Shown: positions 22,895 to 33,637 of the stretch, in pieces
How positions within the stretch are numbered: position 1 is the stretch's first letter
How the letters are laid out: each line of letters starts with the position of its first letter
Source: Pectinophora gossypiella
Lineage: Eukaryota; Arthropoda; Insecta; Lepidoptera; Gelechiidae
Reading direction: 5' to 3'
DNA: 64,000 nt
NCBI RefSeq assembly: GCF_024362695.1
Contig: NC_065407.1
Location: forward strand, 10,664,001 to 10,728,000
The notes under the pieces: generated by a model
Told to the model about the DNA's origin: nothing
The model's input: only the letters and a program-made list of their open reading frames with translations
Databases searched by the model: none
Made by a program: the position numbers and the translations under genes

Positions 22895-25659
22895 TGATAG
22901 TAACATGGCCAGAGAAAATGTCGTATCTCCTGATTCTTATCAAGAATTATAAACTAACTTTATGGACTTTTATCAATTTTAATTAAAAAAAAACAGTTAA
23001 TTATGGCTGCAGATTTATGTTAACATTTCTTATTCTCCCTATTCACTAGCGTAATTGTTTATAAGCTTGAATCTTATCGAATATAGTTACAATTTAGGAA
23101 TCCTAAATACTGAAGTAGACTAGTTTCAACTCCAACACAATCTTGATTTAGTTAGACCATTAATTTCCCAAAAATAACCACCAAATTCCGATGAAAAATA
23201 GCCGCCTTTGAAAAGATAACTGCCCACTCAAATTATCTATTCTAGTCGTATATCAACGAGGGTATTATCATAAAACAGTAAAAAGCAGGAGCTTCTGTCG
23301 CTTATCTTGGATACTAAAGTCAACATCACTGTAGCGGGACTGTAGTAAAAGTTTCTTGTGTGTTTTGCAAAATTATTGCTCTAAAAATCAACGTTTATTC
23401 AAAGTTGTTGAATTTAAAGGTCCAGTTATTTATCAACTTCAAATAAAGTGGAAATGTTATTATTAATATTTCACTCGTCGCAGTTATTGCCTGTTTTAGA
23501 CCATAAACCTCGATATAGTTGTTTTTAAATTGACATCTTTTAGGTTAGGTTAGAATCTAATTAGTATTACCCTCGATTGGTTCATGGATATTATCTCTTG
23601 AGTCATAATAGCAATTCTGTAATACACTTCCGTAAACACAAAGCCGTTTAAATTTCTATATTGAAATTCCAACCTAAATCCACTTCGGCTTTCCACAGAA
23701 CTGCTTTTTCTTAGCGTTTATACTTCGAAATAAGTTTCCATCATGAGAAACAGATATTGTAAGTAAAATGTGCTGAATTTTTCTTGGTATTCTTAAAGCA
23801 CGATACGTCTTCATGACTCCGTCGAACATTCGCGAAGCCTCTCCGTAGTTTGTCTTCATTTTCAGTTCTGCGATTCATTTCTATCCAGCCATCCGTCTCG
23901 GCTACATTTACATCGCCGATGATGTTTATGTTACTATTGTAACTAAATTCGCATTTTATGAGACCTTTATGTGCCAATGAATTTTGTTTACCATTTCTCT
24001 GATATCGATATTGTTAGTTGTCATATAGCGCTTTATAGCTGAGTTTTAGCGAGTGACAGACTAGTTTTACCGATAAAACTATTGTAACCTTAACGAGACA
24101 GCAACACTACGTACCATTAACTGAAGAATGGACCAATTATAAATCTGGAACATAACAACACTATGAAAGTTTCCAACAAAATAGAAATATTACCTCCCTT
24201 TCCAACAAAATAAAATTATAAATTGCTGGTGTTACGATGCCTTTGACTCTTAAACAGAGCCATTGATTCAAATGTTATTAATCTGAAATTAACTCATACA
24301 AACTAGTTGGTTGACTTCGGAAATTTCTTTTCGGGACCTACCTACTTTTAAAGCTTCCGTTAAAGAAGTTCAAGTGGAAATTACCTTGGTCCAATAATTT
24401 TACTTTTATTTAGTGGTACATTTTACAGCGGTGTACCATGATTTTACATTCATGGTTTGAGTGTGTAGTCCCTAAATAGTATGTACTTACAGGAAAAATA
24501 GTTTAGTGCTTGTCTGTTTGGTAACATGGGTACATACAATGTAGTGTGTACTATATACCGAGCAGTCGGGATCACGTACTCCGTCTAGTAGGTATGCAAA
24601 AGACGCGTCGAGAATGTCGCGAAGCCCTCCCGTCCGCCCAACTTTGAAAATCGACTTTCAATGAAACTTCTCTTTTCTATTCTACGACAACTTTCCGTTT
24701 TTCTCGATTTTAGTTAGCATCCTTTGCTAAGTAAAATATTTTTCATCTTGTCTCTTAAACATCAGTTTTAAAATCTAGGAAACTTCTAAACTAGGCTTGG
24801 TTATTTTCTAATAATAACCATCTTTACCTGGTACGCGAATATAAAACGCATAGGAACTTACTTATTTTAAAAAACCAACTTTCGGTATTCTCCTCCTCTA
24901 TCTTGAACTTTCAACAAAAACGTAAAATATGTTACACTACCTTTTTAAAACAATAGTATTATAGAACAATAGGAAACTTGTTAACGGCAGGCAATCTTAT
25001 AATAAAATTCAAAGTACCAGTAACTACATAAATATTGGAGGAGGCTGTAGAACTTTTTCCATTATCCCTCGATGATGGGTTTATATTGGATATTACAAAT
25101 ATTTTAAAAACTTTCACTTTTAACGTGTTATGGTGTGGAACTAATTAATTCAATTAATTTTAAAGACAACTCATCAACTGGAGTGCTCTTAATATGTTTT
25201 AGACATTAAAGTGAAATGTATTGTTACGTCGCTTGGTAATACGTATCATTGTCCTGAATAGGCACTGTGTTCAACAAAGTGTGGTGATTTGCATACAACA
25301 GTAGCTTGATCCATCAATCAAGTATTTCCTGGATAGCAGGAATCATTATCAGTAATCGGGGTTTCGTATTGATTTGCCATTGCCGTCATGCTCATGCATA
25401 TTAGGTACCTACATTAAAAACTGATATCGGAAGTGATTCAAGTGACGACATAATACTCATACGCGTAATTTTGACAGATATTGTTGTTAGTTTGTGTTGG
25501 GTGTTACAGCTCGCAAGCAAAACGTTTTGCAATATATGGCAAAACATATGTTTTATAAAACCGCAGTGCATGTTTTTGTATAAATAAAAAAGAATAAATG
25601 TGTATATACATTCGATAACAGTTTGTAATGTGGGCTGTAGAAGCAACATTCGATTTAGG
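22895..25659. other. AT-rich non-coding stretch
   Basis: No gene or repeat with defined limits was seen. A short telomere-like TTAGGTTAGGTTAG occurs at 23540-23553 but is too short to be more than chance or an internal remnant. The frames at 23674-23977 (- strand) are featureless. Confidence 0.55.
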
Positions 25660-26060
25660 AGATCTTCCTGAAGGTTTCCGGTCAAACGGCAAATTCGGCG
25701 CGTGCGGAGCGGCCGACCGCGCCGATTCGATTTGCTCTAACGCGATAGTCACACATTCGACTCCCGGCGGAGCGTGTAAGTGCTCCATCCACAGCTGAGA
25801 GTCGGAGACCATTATTAATACATCCCCTCCCCACTCGTCTCCTCTCAGGCCCTCATTGTGCGCCGTTGCGAGTTAATCCTCCGTCCGGCAAAGATCGCCG
25901 ATCGAATGCGGCCGAGTCGACCGACCCAGCTTTGTGTAACGTAATAGGGTCCTACGGTTAAATGCCGCGTGTAATTTTTGGTTTGCGATTGTAATTATCT
26001 ATTGAATCGCGGTGCTTCGGGGGAAGAGTTCAATTATCGCGCGACGCTCCGTCGGACTGA
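25660..26060. promoter_or_regulatory. GC-richer block, candidate conserved regulatory DNA
   Basis: An abrupt shift from AT-rich sequence to a mixed GC-rich block with many CpG dinucleotides (GGCGCGTGCGGAGCGGCC near 25696, GATCGCCGATCGAATGCGGC near 25893). TAATTATC- and CAATTATCG-type homeodomain cores lie at its right end. There is no coherent open frame. It is comparable to the blocks at 27800-28020 and 30360-30640. Conservation with other moths would decide; I cannot test it. Confidence 0.3.
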
Positions 26061-26093
26061 TTGATTGGTTTCGGCCCTGTTTGTACCCGTCAG

Positions 26094-26238
26094 CTTGATA
26101 GACACACCGCACCAGTACGTGACTACATTCTCGAGTGAATTAGTGAAGCGCTACAAGCTCGCCCAACATATTGTTATACACCCATTACCTACAGATACAG
26201 AACTCGTAATAGCTGCACTAAATTGTACCGTTACAAAA
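26094..26238 (+). other. Weak candidate internal exon
   Basis: An open frame without ATG runs from before 26065 to 26364. TTTGTACCCGTCAG (ending 26093) could be an acceptor and AAAA|GTAAGT at 26239 a donor. The frame between them reads like globular protein (for example YVTTFSSELVKRYKL), with no family recognised. Alternatively the frame continues past the donor to a hydrophobic C-terminus ending at 26364. Open frames of this length occur by chance in 64 kb, so support is weak. Confidence 0.2.
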
Positions 26239-26399
26239 GTAAGTGGTATTCAAGGTGCAGAATTTCATGACAACTGTAAACCACTTTACTTCCTTGGACC
26301 AGGAAACGTTACGACTAGTTTAAAACTGGATGTTGCTCTAACAATATTACTTATTATGGCATGATAACTTAGTTAATTAACACGACAAAGAGAATGATG

Positions 26400-27780
26400 A
26401 TGTATTCAGTATTATTTATTTACTAACCAAAAGGATTACTCAATAATCGTATGATAGTCGCATTAAGGACGTAGCAGACGACCGACGACGTATCCCAGGA
26501 GACGAAGACCAACCTCGGCGCGGCAATTTGACCAATTTAATGTCATTCGCGCCCATTGACTCCCGCGTTCTCAATTTGAAAATAGACGCCATTGTATTGC
26601 TCTCGCGAAAATATTGTTATGCTCAGAACATTCCTAGCGGTATCACTGCGGTCTCAACGCTCGGATCTCAGTAGATTTCGAGCTTTTCTTAGAATATGAT
26701 TTAAATAGCACTTAAAGTAGTCATCACAGCCAGTTCGACGACATACTTATAGCGTAATAAAGCGGCACTACGGACTAAAAAATAACTTTATTGACAGAGT
26801 CTCAAAAGATTTTTTATAATGATCCCAACGAATTTTATACATTCTACAACATCTTCAATATCACATTATGTGAGCTATATTCCGTCCAGATTGATGGATA
26901 TGTGATGTTAGTCTTTGTAAATGGGTACGCCTTCATAAAATATGTATATTTTACGACATTCTTGCCTTCACTATGAATTTAGGTAATCTGACTTCAGGTG
27001 ATTGATGTATATCCATCGTGATTCATTTCATTACTCAAAACTGACTTTTAGATAAATGATGTGCTTTAGTGAACCAACACACAAAACACCTACTTATTAG
27101 TGAAGGGGCTTATAGACATGTGGTGCCGGACTAGACTAGACATGCGCTGCTTTGAACTAAAAATAAACAGCTTTGATTCTTGAATGGAGACTTACCTTTT
27201 GCTCAATGAACGACTATTTCGATCGCAGCGCTATTCCTGAAGGCAATCTAAATTTCAATCTTCATGGCAGAATAGCGTTCATGCATGCATGCGACTGTTT
27301 TGTACAACATAACGACTTATTGACTAGGCTAAGATACAAGAGTTTAACGACTTGTCTAACACACAAAGCGAAATGTTCTTCTAATCCTTGCGCATCATTA
27401 ATTCGTCTGGCACATGGCGGTCTCCTGCTGTTATTTCAAATTGCTCCCTCTCTCACAAAATAAATAGCGAAAACATAAATTTTAATTAGAGCTTGAAACA
27501 AGTTAATACTCTTTAATGAAGTACCGAGCAAGTGAGACTTTTAAAACTTCGGCACATTCCAAAATAAATATTTTACTTTACTTTCACAGAAATAAAAAAT
27601 AGAGTAATTTACTTCAAGCTTAGTAACCTCCAAAATCTGCAGACGATTGGTTTTCAGTTTCTCACGCCGCTACAGGGATGAATAAAAAATGTGTTCACAT
27701 TTAAAACGTTTCAAATAAAAAAGCAAAAGCGTTCTGACACGAACCAAGCAGTGTTTCTCTAAAACACGTCAATTAGCAGA
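26400..27780. other. Non-coding stretch, no gene seen
   Basis: Mixed composition, with a GC-richer patch at 26480-26600. The frames at 26791-26976 and 27173-27463 show no protein signature, and no repeat with limits was found. Confidence 0.5.
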
Positions 27781-27799
27781 CAGCCGTAAACCACAGGCA

Positions 27800-28020
27800 T
27801 TCGGTGGAGTCGACACCGCACCGCACCGCCGCCATCTTGGATCGGGGGTCAAATTAAATTGACATGTGGTTTGTGCAGACATATTGTACGGCGCGCGTAC
27901 CATTGTGTTGTCACCCCTAATTATACAGGTCCGCTGATATGAGCAGATTAGCCGGTGGTAATTAACGTAATGTGAGTGGCAGATTTAAATTGCCCCGGTT
28001 TCGAGCTATTCCTCACTATA
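27800..28020. promoter_or_regulatory. Candidate regulatory block with Pho/YY1-type site
   Basis: GCCGCCATCTTGG (27828-27840) is an excellent match to the Pleiohomeotic/YY1 site GCCATNTT. It lies in a GC-rich block with several homeodomain-type TAATTA cores nearby (CTAATTATAC, GGTAATTAACG). Further GCCATTAT cores occur around 28512 and 30468. Pho sites occur in insect Polycomb response elements, but GAGA-type runs are sparse, so a Polycomb role is only a possibility. Confidence 0.3.
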
Positions 28021-28369
28021 AATCACGCCCGCCCCCAATTCTGCAAGTTATTGTGTGCCGAAACCTCATTACTATTTCAAACAACACCACATTTACTTAC
28101 GTTACAGCTGTCGCATTTAATTGAAACTTTGTATTTTATCCACAATAATTTGCGATTATAATATATCACGCATATAATCAGTTTATTGCCACTTAAAATA
28201 TCCTTTAAAATGCAAAATAACATTCGCATAAAATTTCCTTAGCATAAAATGTTATTCAGCCCTGGGCAATAGCTTAAATTATAAAACGCAGTCCACGGCA
28301 GGCGATGTAATATCGTCGCTGAAGGGAAATCTCCGAAGCGCTGTCGTTAAATTATCGCATCTCATCGAA

Positions 28370-28520
28370 GCCGGGGCAGAGGCGGAGCACGGCAGCGGCG
28401 CGGCGTGCGGCGTCAGCGGCCGGCGGGTTTAGCATATCGCCTCGCTCGCCAAATGCTCACGACGTAATACAGACGTTAGCCGAGTACCGAGCACGGGGCG
28501 CCGTGTTAAAGCCATTATCG
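28370..28520. promoter_or_regulatory. GC-rich, CpG-rich block
   Basis: GGCGCGGCGTGCGGCG and CGGCCGGCGGG stand out sharply from the flanks. No open frame crosses the block. It is followed by AAGCCATTATCGAACCC (28510-28526), another Pho-like GCCATTAT. It may be part of one regulatory domain with 27800-28020. Confidence 0.25.
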
Positions 28521-29005
28521 AACCCTAATACTATTTTAAAAAATGGCCATCCTAAAACTGAACGCGTTCGCAAGAAAGGAAAGCTGTTCGCGAACAGTCA
28601 CTTAATAGGATTGGATGAAGATGGCGGAGTAATAAAGCGTGTTCGATAATGTATTTATAGAAGGTGTGCCGGCATCGCCTGGGTGCACGGATCGCCTTCA
28701 ATTTACTGCTTGAGATTACGATTAGCTTCCCGATCGTGCTGAGTCCGTATTAAAGTTGTGAGAGGAGCTGGTTGAGGGCGTGTCACGCCGCGGCCTGCAC
28801 TTGGTGCCTTCTTTACGACAAATATGCTCACTCATCTTTTACATCACACCAAAAGACTGCGAGGGACCACTGGCAGTATATAGCTCAAGATTTTTTAAAT
28901 GCAAGTTTTCAAAGAACAATATCATTACGAAGACGTTCCCAGACATATGTTCAGAAATGTAGTGTACCTGTGGGTGGCAATTGAGATCCAATAAACATAC
29001 TTTTT

Positions 29006-29131
29006 CACCTCCACCAACCCGCATTGGAGCAGCGTGGTGGAGTATGCTCCATACCCCCTCCGGTTGATTGAGGGGAGGCCTGTGCCCAGCAGTGGGACGT
29101 ATATAGGCTGTTTATGTTTTATGTTTATGTT
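29006..29131 (+). mobile_element. 126-base RTE-like LINE/SINE 3' end, family A, with 14-base target duplication
   Basis: TAAACATACTTTTT occurs at 28992-29005 and 29132-29145 and exactly brackets the fragment. The interior reads CACCTCCACCAACCCGC, GGAGCAGCGTGGTGGA, GGGAGGCCTGTGCCCAGCAG and GGGACGTATATAGGCTGTTT, then an ATGTTT-repeat tail. It is 5'-truncated inside the segment retained in the 29329-29501 and 41985-42162 copies. A perfect long target duplication indicates a fairly recent insertion. Confidence 0.92.
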
Positions 29132-29328
29132 TAAACATACTTTTTACATGTTGTATTGATCTATATAAGTAAATTCAAGCCACTTCTGACCGGCTCATAG
29201 CTATGACCAAATACTTCGTATAGTACTTATGCCTATACATTTTACAATAACATTGTTAAACATCCACATTACACCTTAGTAACTCTTGTAAAAACAATAT
29301 CTTATTGGTAATACCAAATTTAATTATA

Positions 29329-29501
29329 CACACACACATAAACAGCCTATATACGTCCCACCGCTGGGCACAGGCCTCCCCTCAATCATCCGGAGGGGGT
29401 ATGGAGCAAATTCCACCACGCTGCTCCGGTGCGGGTTGGTGGAGGTGTTTTTACGGCTAATAGCCGGGACCAACGGCTTAACGTGTCCTCCGAAGCACGG
29501 A
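29329..29501 (-). mobile_element. RTE-like LINE/SINE 3' end, family A, with 13-base target duplication
   Basis: The flanks AAATTTAATTATA (29316-29328) and AAACTTAATTATA (29502-29514) match at 12 of 13 positions. The fragment is the family A 3' end in opposite orientation to 29006-29131. It extends further 5' (in element sense) into GCCGTTGGTCCCGGCTA, the segment also seen at 60-100. The tail is ATGTGTGTGTGT-like instead of ATGTTT. The one mismatch suggests it is somewhat older than its neighbour. Confidence 0.9.
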
Positions 29502-29514
29502 AAACTTAATTATA

Positions 29515-30235
29515 GTTTAATACAAATATGAACTTATTTGTAAGTACTTAATACAAGAATCAAAATAGGCAACAAAGCTCGATTAACATTTTTTCATTAC
29601 AAACATAAGTATTATATTATGTTATAAGTAGAATCTGGTATTTCTACTTCCAAAAGCCTCGCCTCCGCTTCTAAGCGTAGAGCCATACTAAACTAACAGA
29701 GTAACTATGTTATCACAAGTTCGTTAATTACTTTAATGGAGTAATACATTGTGATAATTTCATTAAGCAAATGTCATAAAAGGACAGTTAGGAAGTCGGT
29801 AAGGATTATTTGTGTTGTCCGCACCCACATCATTAGTTGTTATAAGAGTGTACAAGTACTGTACAGTCATCATCGTCAAAATGGTTTATACATATACGTG
29901 TAACTACGGGGTACAGAGCTCTACTCATCTTGGTGTGAGCTTTATTTCCTTCAAAAGTGACTTATTTATACAATTGTCACAGGCGAATAGTTATTGTAGA
30001 ATTACTGCACTCTTAGCATACTTACTTGCTTTCGCTATTAGCTATGCTCTACCTTGGTTGAGTGTACCAACCACCTAAAATAATCACTACCTGCATTGCA
30101 ACCAGTTTTTGAAATTTTCAACATACCAAATAATATAGGTAGTACATTCATTGGATTTCATTATCAACCCCTCAACGGGTAAAGCCCAAATAATACGCAC
30201 TATTAATTCGTGGACATGTGACAAACAGAACGGTA
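29515..30235. other. AT-rich non-coding stretch
   Basis: The frame 29812-30078 begins at a non-ATG codon and has a hydrophobic end but no supporting splice or start signals. Nothing else is seen. Confidence 0.5.
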
Positions 30236-30359
30236 GACTAACTATAAATAATTAATCGGAACAACATAGGGGCTCATTGGATTTGCGGATATCAGTCGGT
30301 ATCATTACACGATACCAAAATAAACGAATGTAGATAATGGACGGCGGGATCAATACAAA

Positions 30360-30640
30360 GTAATCGCGCGCGGATCCAATAAGCCGGCCGAACCAGCGGG
30401 GGGCGCCGGCCGCGCCGATCGCTGTGCCGAACATGGGGAAACAATATGGCGGCATGCAAATAGCTCGGCCATTATCGCACCTGGGCAGCGGGCCCGGCGA
30501 GTAAACAAGATTACGGGAATTGAATGGCTAATTAGGGGAAAAGAAGCGGCCCCGCCGACCAGCTGAGTTATCGCGGCTCGTCTCCGCCATATTTCACGAC
30601 GCTTAACTCGCCTTTATTGTTTGGCCGCCTCTTGTTTAGC
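30360..30640. promoter_or_regulatory. GC-rich enhancer candidate with POU, forkhead, homeodomain and Pho-type cores
   Basis: Within 90 bases the block carries ATGCAAAT (30454-30461, the perfect POU octamer), GCCATTAT (30468-30475, Pho-like), GTAAACAA (30501-30508, forkhead) and TAATTAGG (30529-30536, homeodomain). These sit in a GC- and CpG-rich stretch, with a CCGGCCGCGCCGATCG core just upstream. The density and variety of developmental motifs is the best of any block here. No function has been shown and motif density can arise by chance. Confidence 0.4.
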
Positions 30641-31139
30641 TAAAGAGGCTTGTTAGCTTATCTCCCGGAGCCTAGGTAGACTGCATTAAGTGCTGTCACA
30701 GCCAAGAGCCCGGATTTAGTGCGCTACAGATTCCTAATGCCGCTAAATAATTGACTCGTCGAACTGTTAACTGCAGTTCGCTACACGGAAGCTCCGCGTT
30801 CAACTAGCGACCTAACTGGTGCATAGCAAATGTTTTGAAATCTCTCGTGCACACCCGAACTATTTCTGATGTGAAGCTATACCAATATTTCCAGTTCGAG
30901 TCCTGCAAGTGATTACAAAAGTTATGGATAACACGGTGAACTACCTACATTTAGAATTCCACGTCACGTTTCATACTACTAAAGTAAAAAAATAAGAATT
31001 CTGAATGTCGGAACTACTACTGATAAAATTGCTACTCATACAATTGTTTTGAATTAATCTTTATAGAGAATTATATCCGATCAAGTATTGCCATAAAATC
31101 ATATCTAAGTTCGTTAATTTTATATTTATAGTTTAATTT

Positions 31140-31370
31140 ATTTACCCCGCAGGATACAGCGGCGCGCGGCGTCCAAGTTACGCGGCGTTGATCTCATAAA
31201 GTTATCGCGCTCATAGGAGGCATTTAATCATTATTCAATTAATTAATTAGTGACGTTTATAGATGATAAAGCGAACATGTTTACGAGTGAACTTGTTAAT
31301 TTTATGTTATCTGTTTAATAATATAAGCCCGCGGCCAGCTCCAACGAGTGCGGCCGGCGTCATAATAATA
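31140..31370. promoter_or_regulatory. Candidate regulatory block with clustered homeodomain cores
   Basis: Two GC-rich ends (CGGCGCGCGGCGTCC near 31161 and CGCGGCCAGCTCC near 31330) flank an AT-rich middle with AATTAATTAATTAG (31238-31250 region), CATAAAGTTATCG, TTTAATCATTA and TTTATAG, all compatible with Hox/homeodomain sites. The arrangement is typical of developmental enhancers, by inference only. Confidence 0.3.
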
Positions 31371-31399
31371 AACTGCTGAGATGTCGATCAGCACTACAT

Positions 31400-33620
31400 T
31401 TTATTGCTCTCGTAACGTTGTAACTTGAAAATTGATGGAATATTATTTAATTGTATTTGCTTTTCATTACAATAATGTCTGAAATTCTCTGAAACACTTG
31501 GGAAACCAAGTGAAAGTGATGCAACGTCATTAATTTCGTATTCAGCCGCATAATTTAAACTATAACTCAACGATTTCATGCTTTATGTCGCAAGGCAGTA
31601 ATCTATTGTGATTAAATGGCGAATAATCATTCCAAAAATGGAGGAAGCAATATGAAATGTCCGACTAAGATCAATTACGAGCGTGATATGATATAAAGAG
31701 GTGTGTCCGACGGCCGACGTTGAACTTAATTTAATTACATGCAGGGCTTGTCGCGGGCCCACACAGCCCGTTGATATAAGATTAATGGTCCACATCGACA
31801 CACTTACACGACGCTCCTCTGCTCCGACAGAAAATTACAGCGTCTCCGTGACTCCTACGACAGATCCTACCAATCCTAACAGAATTTCGCAACCAATTAA
31901 AATTAATAATTCGACAAGACAAACATTCGTTCTGCCCGATTTCAATCACTTCTTGTTGTCAAAAACTTCTTATTAATTTGTGAAAGCTTTTAGTGACCCG
32001 CGATTTCGAAAAGCCAAACACTTTGTCTAGAAGAAGGCAGAAAGTTCCATAATTTCTTTGCTGAGATAAGAGGCGAAAGTTCACGCAGGAGCGGAGATTT
32101 ATGACATCACCGTCGCTCTTTCACTAAATAATAAAAGGCCCGCTGTAAAACGCGGTGCGGGCATAAAAGTTTTACGTCCATACAACCCGTTGGTACGTAA
32201 ACGGAGCATGCAGGGCGCGCCTGTGTCGCATTAGAACTCCAAATCTCCATAAAGAGTAATCAGTGTCGACACAATAGTCCGTTGCCTCATAAATCGTACG
32301 CCAACGTCCTCATTTAGTTGCTTGGTCTCCCACTACATCCAATGCGTAACGTCAACCTAAACCCTCTTGAACACAGCTGTAAAATTATTATGTTTCATTC
32401 AATCAAAGGTAAAAACCGTAACGCAAACGCGCTTGTGTGTGCATTCTTCCTCAAATCCTCATTTATACGATAATTAACTCCTCCTGAAATCCTGCACCAA
32501 GCGTATTCCTTCCCATGGCATCTAGTATTTCGATCTCACTTTCCTGACATTCACGTAAATGCTACATAGTAGTTAAATCGTAATGGTAAACTATACTAAC
32601 ATAAAATATGAAATTTTCAATTCGTTTTTTGTTTATTAAAACAATTTTTACTACTTTCGTCTCGTTTGTTTTTACAAGTTTCATCACAACAAACTTGGTA
32701 ATATTTTAAGGAGTTCAGCAATAAAAAGTGTTATGAAAGATTAACAATTTTTATCTTCAATCTTATTGTCCAGTAAATTTTAGCCATTATCTTTTTATTT
32801 TAACCAATGACTCTTACCTACAAATTATAAACAGGTATTTAAACTTCATTTCAGTGAAATCTTATACTTTTGTTGCTTTGATATAAATTCCATAAATGAA
32901 TAAAACTTTTCTACCCCAACCCACAGCTCATAGGGAAAGAAAGCACAACAAAACGAATAAAGTAAATTTACGAATAATAATTGTTATCGGAAAGACAGGA
33001 TGCCAAAGTACGGAATTTTATTACCAATACAGATTAGCAATAATATCGACTTACAAAAAAGCCGAGTAGCAACTTTTTTTCATGTCGCATTGTAATCTCG
33101 GCATATTCTCGACTATTGAATCGAGAATGTTTTCATCTTTTATTGCATTTAATACTTCGCGTTTCATTCAAGCTGCGATATTATAAAGAAGATAATCGGC
33201 TTTTGATTGTACTGTTTATTGAAACGTAAAAGATTGATGTTAAGATTGTGAAGTATTTCAAGTTCTTCATTGCATAAATACTTATAATTAGTTAAATTTT
33301 GTTATACAACTAGCTCAATGAATGTAATAGAATGTATTCTAGGAAATTTCATATTTTAAAAACCTATCCCATCATGATGTTTAGATGCGCCTTAAAATTT
33401 TAAAGAAAAATTCATTGGAAAGATGAAACTCGTCATTTATAATACTGACAGCAAGGGAGAGAAATTCCTGGTCACGACATCTAGGCATGTTTCCTAACAG
33501 TTACCACTTGAGACTTTGCAAGTTTGCAATAATTTCATAGCTGAGCATGTTCCACCTCCAACCGCACCGTCTCACGTCGCTTTCATTAGATGAGATAGCG
33601 ATCAAGCGCACACCAATTTT
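31400..33620. other. Non-coding stretch, no gene seen
   Basis: AT-rich DNA. The frame at 31701-31976 is proline/threonine-rich but short and without start or splice support. No repeats with clear limits were found. Confidence 0.5.
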
Positions 33621-33637
33621 AGAATGGACCCAAAAAG

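Noticed and set aside
23540..23553. Telomere-like TTAGGTTAGGTTAG
   Set aside because: Fewer than three units in AT-rich DNA; no array or telomere-specific retrotransposon is nearby.
30893..30905. tRNA B-box-like GTTCGAGTCC
   Set aside because: No matching A box at the right distance upstream and no cloverleaf could be drawn. The GTTCGAA-type match near 53003 fails for the same reason.
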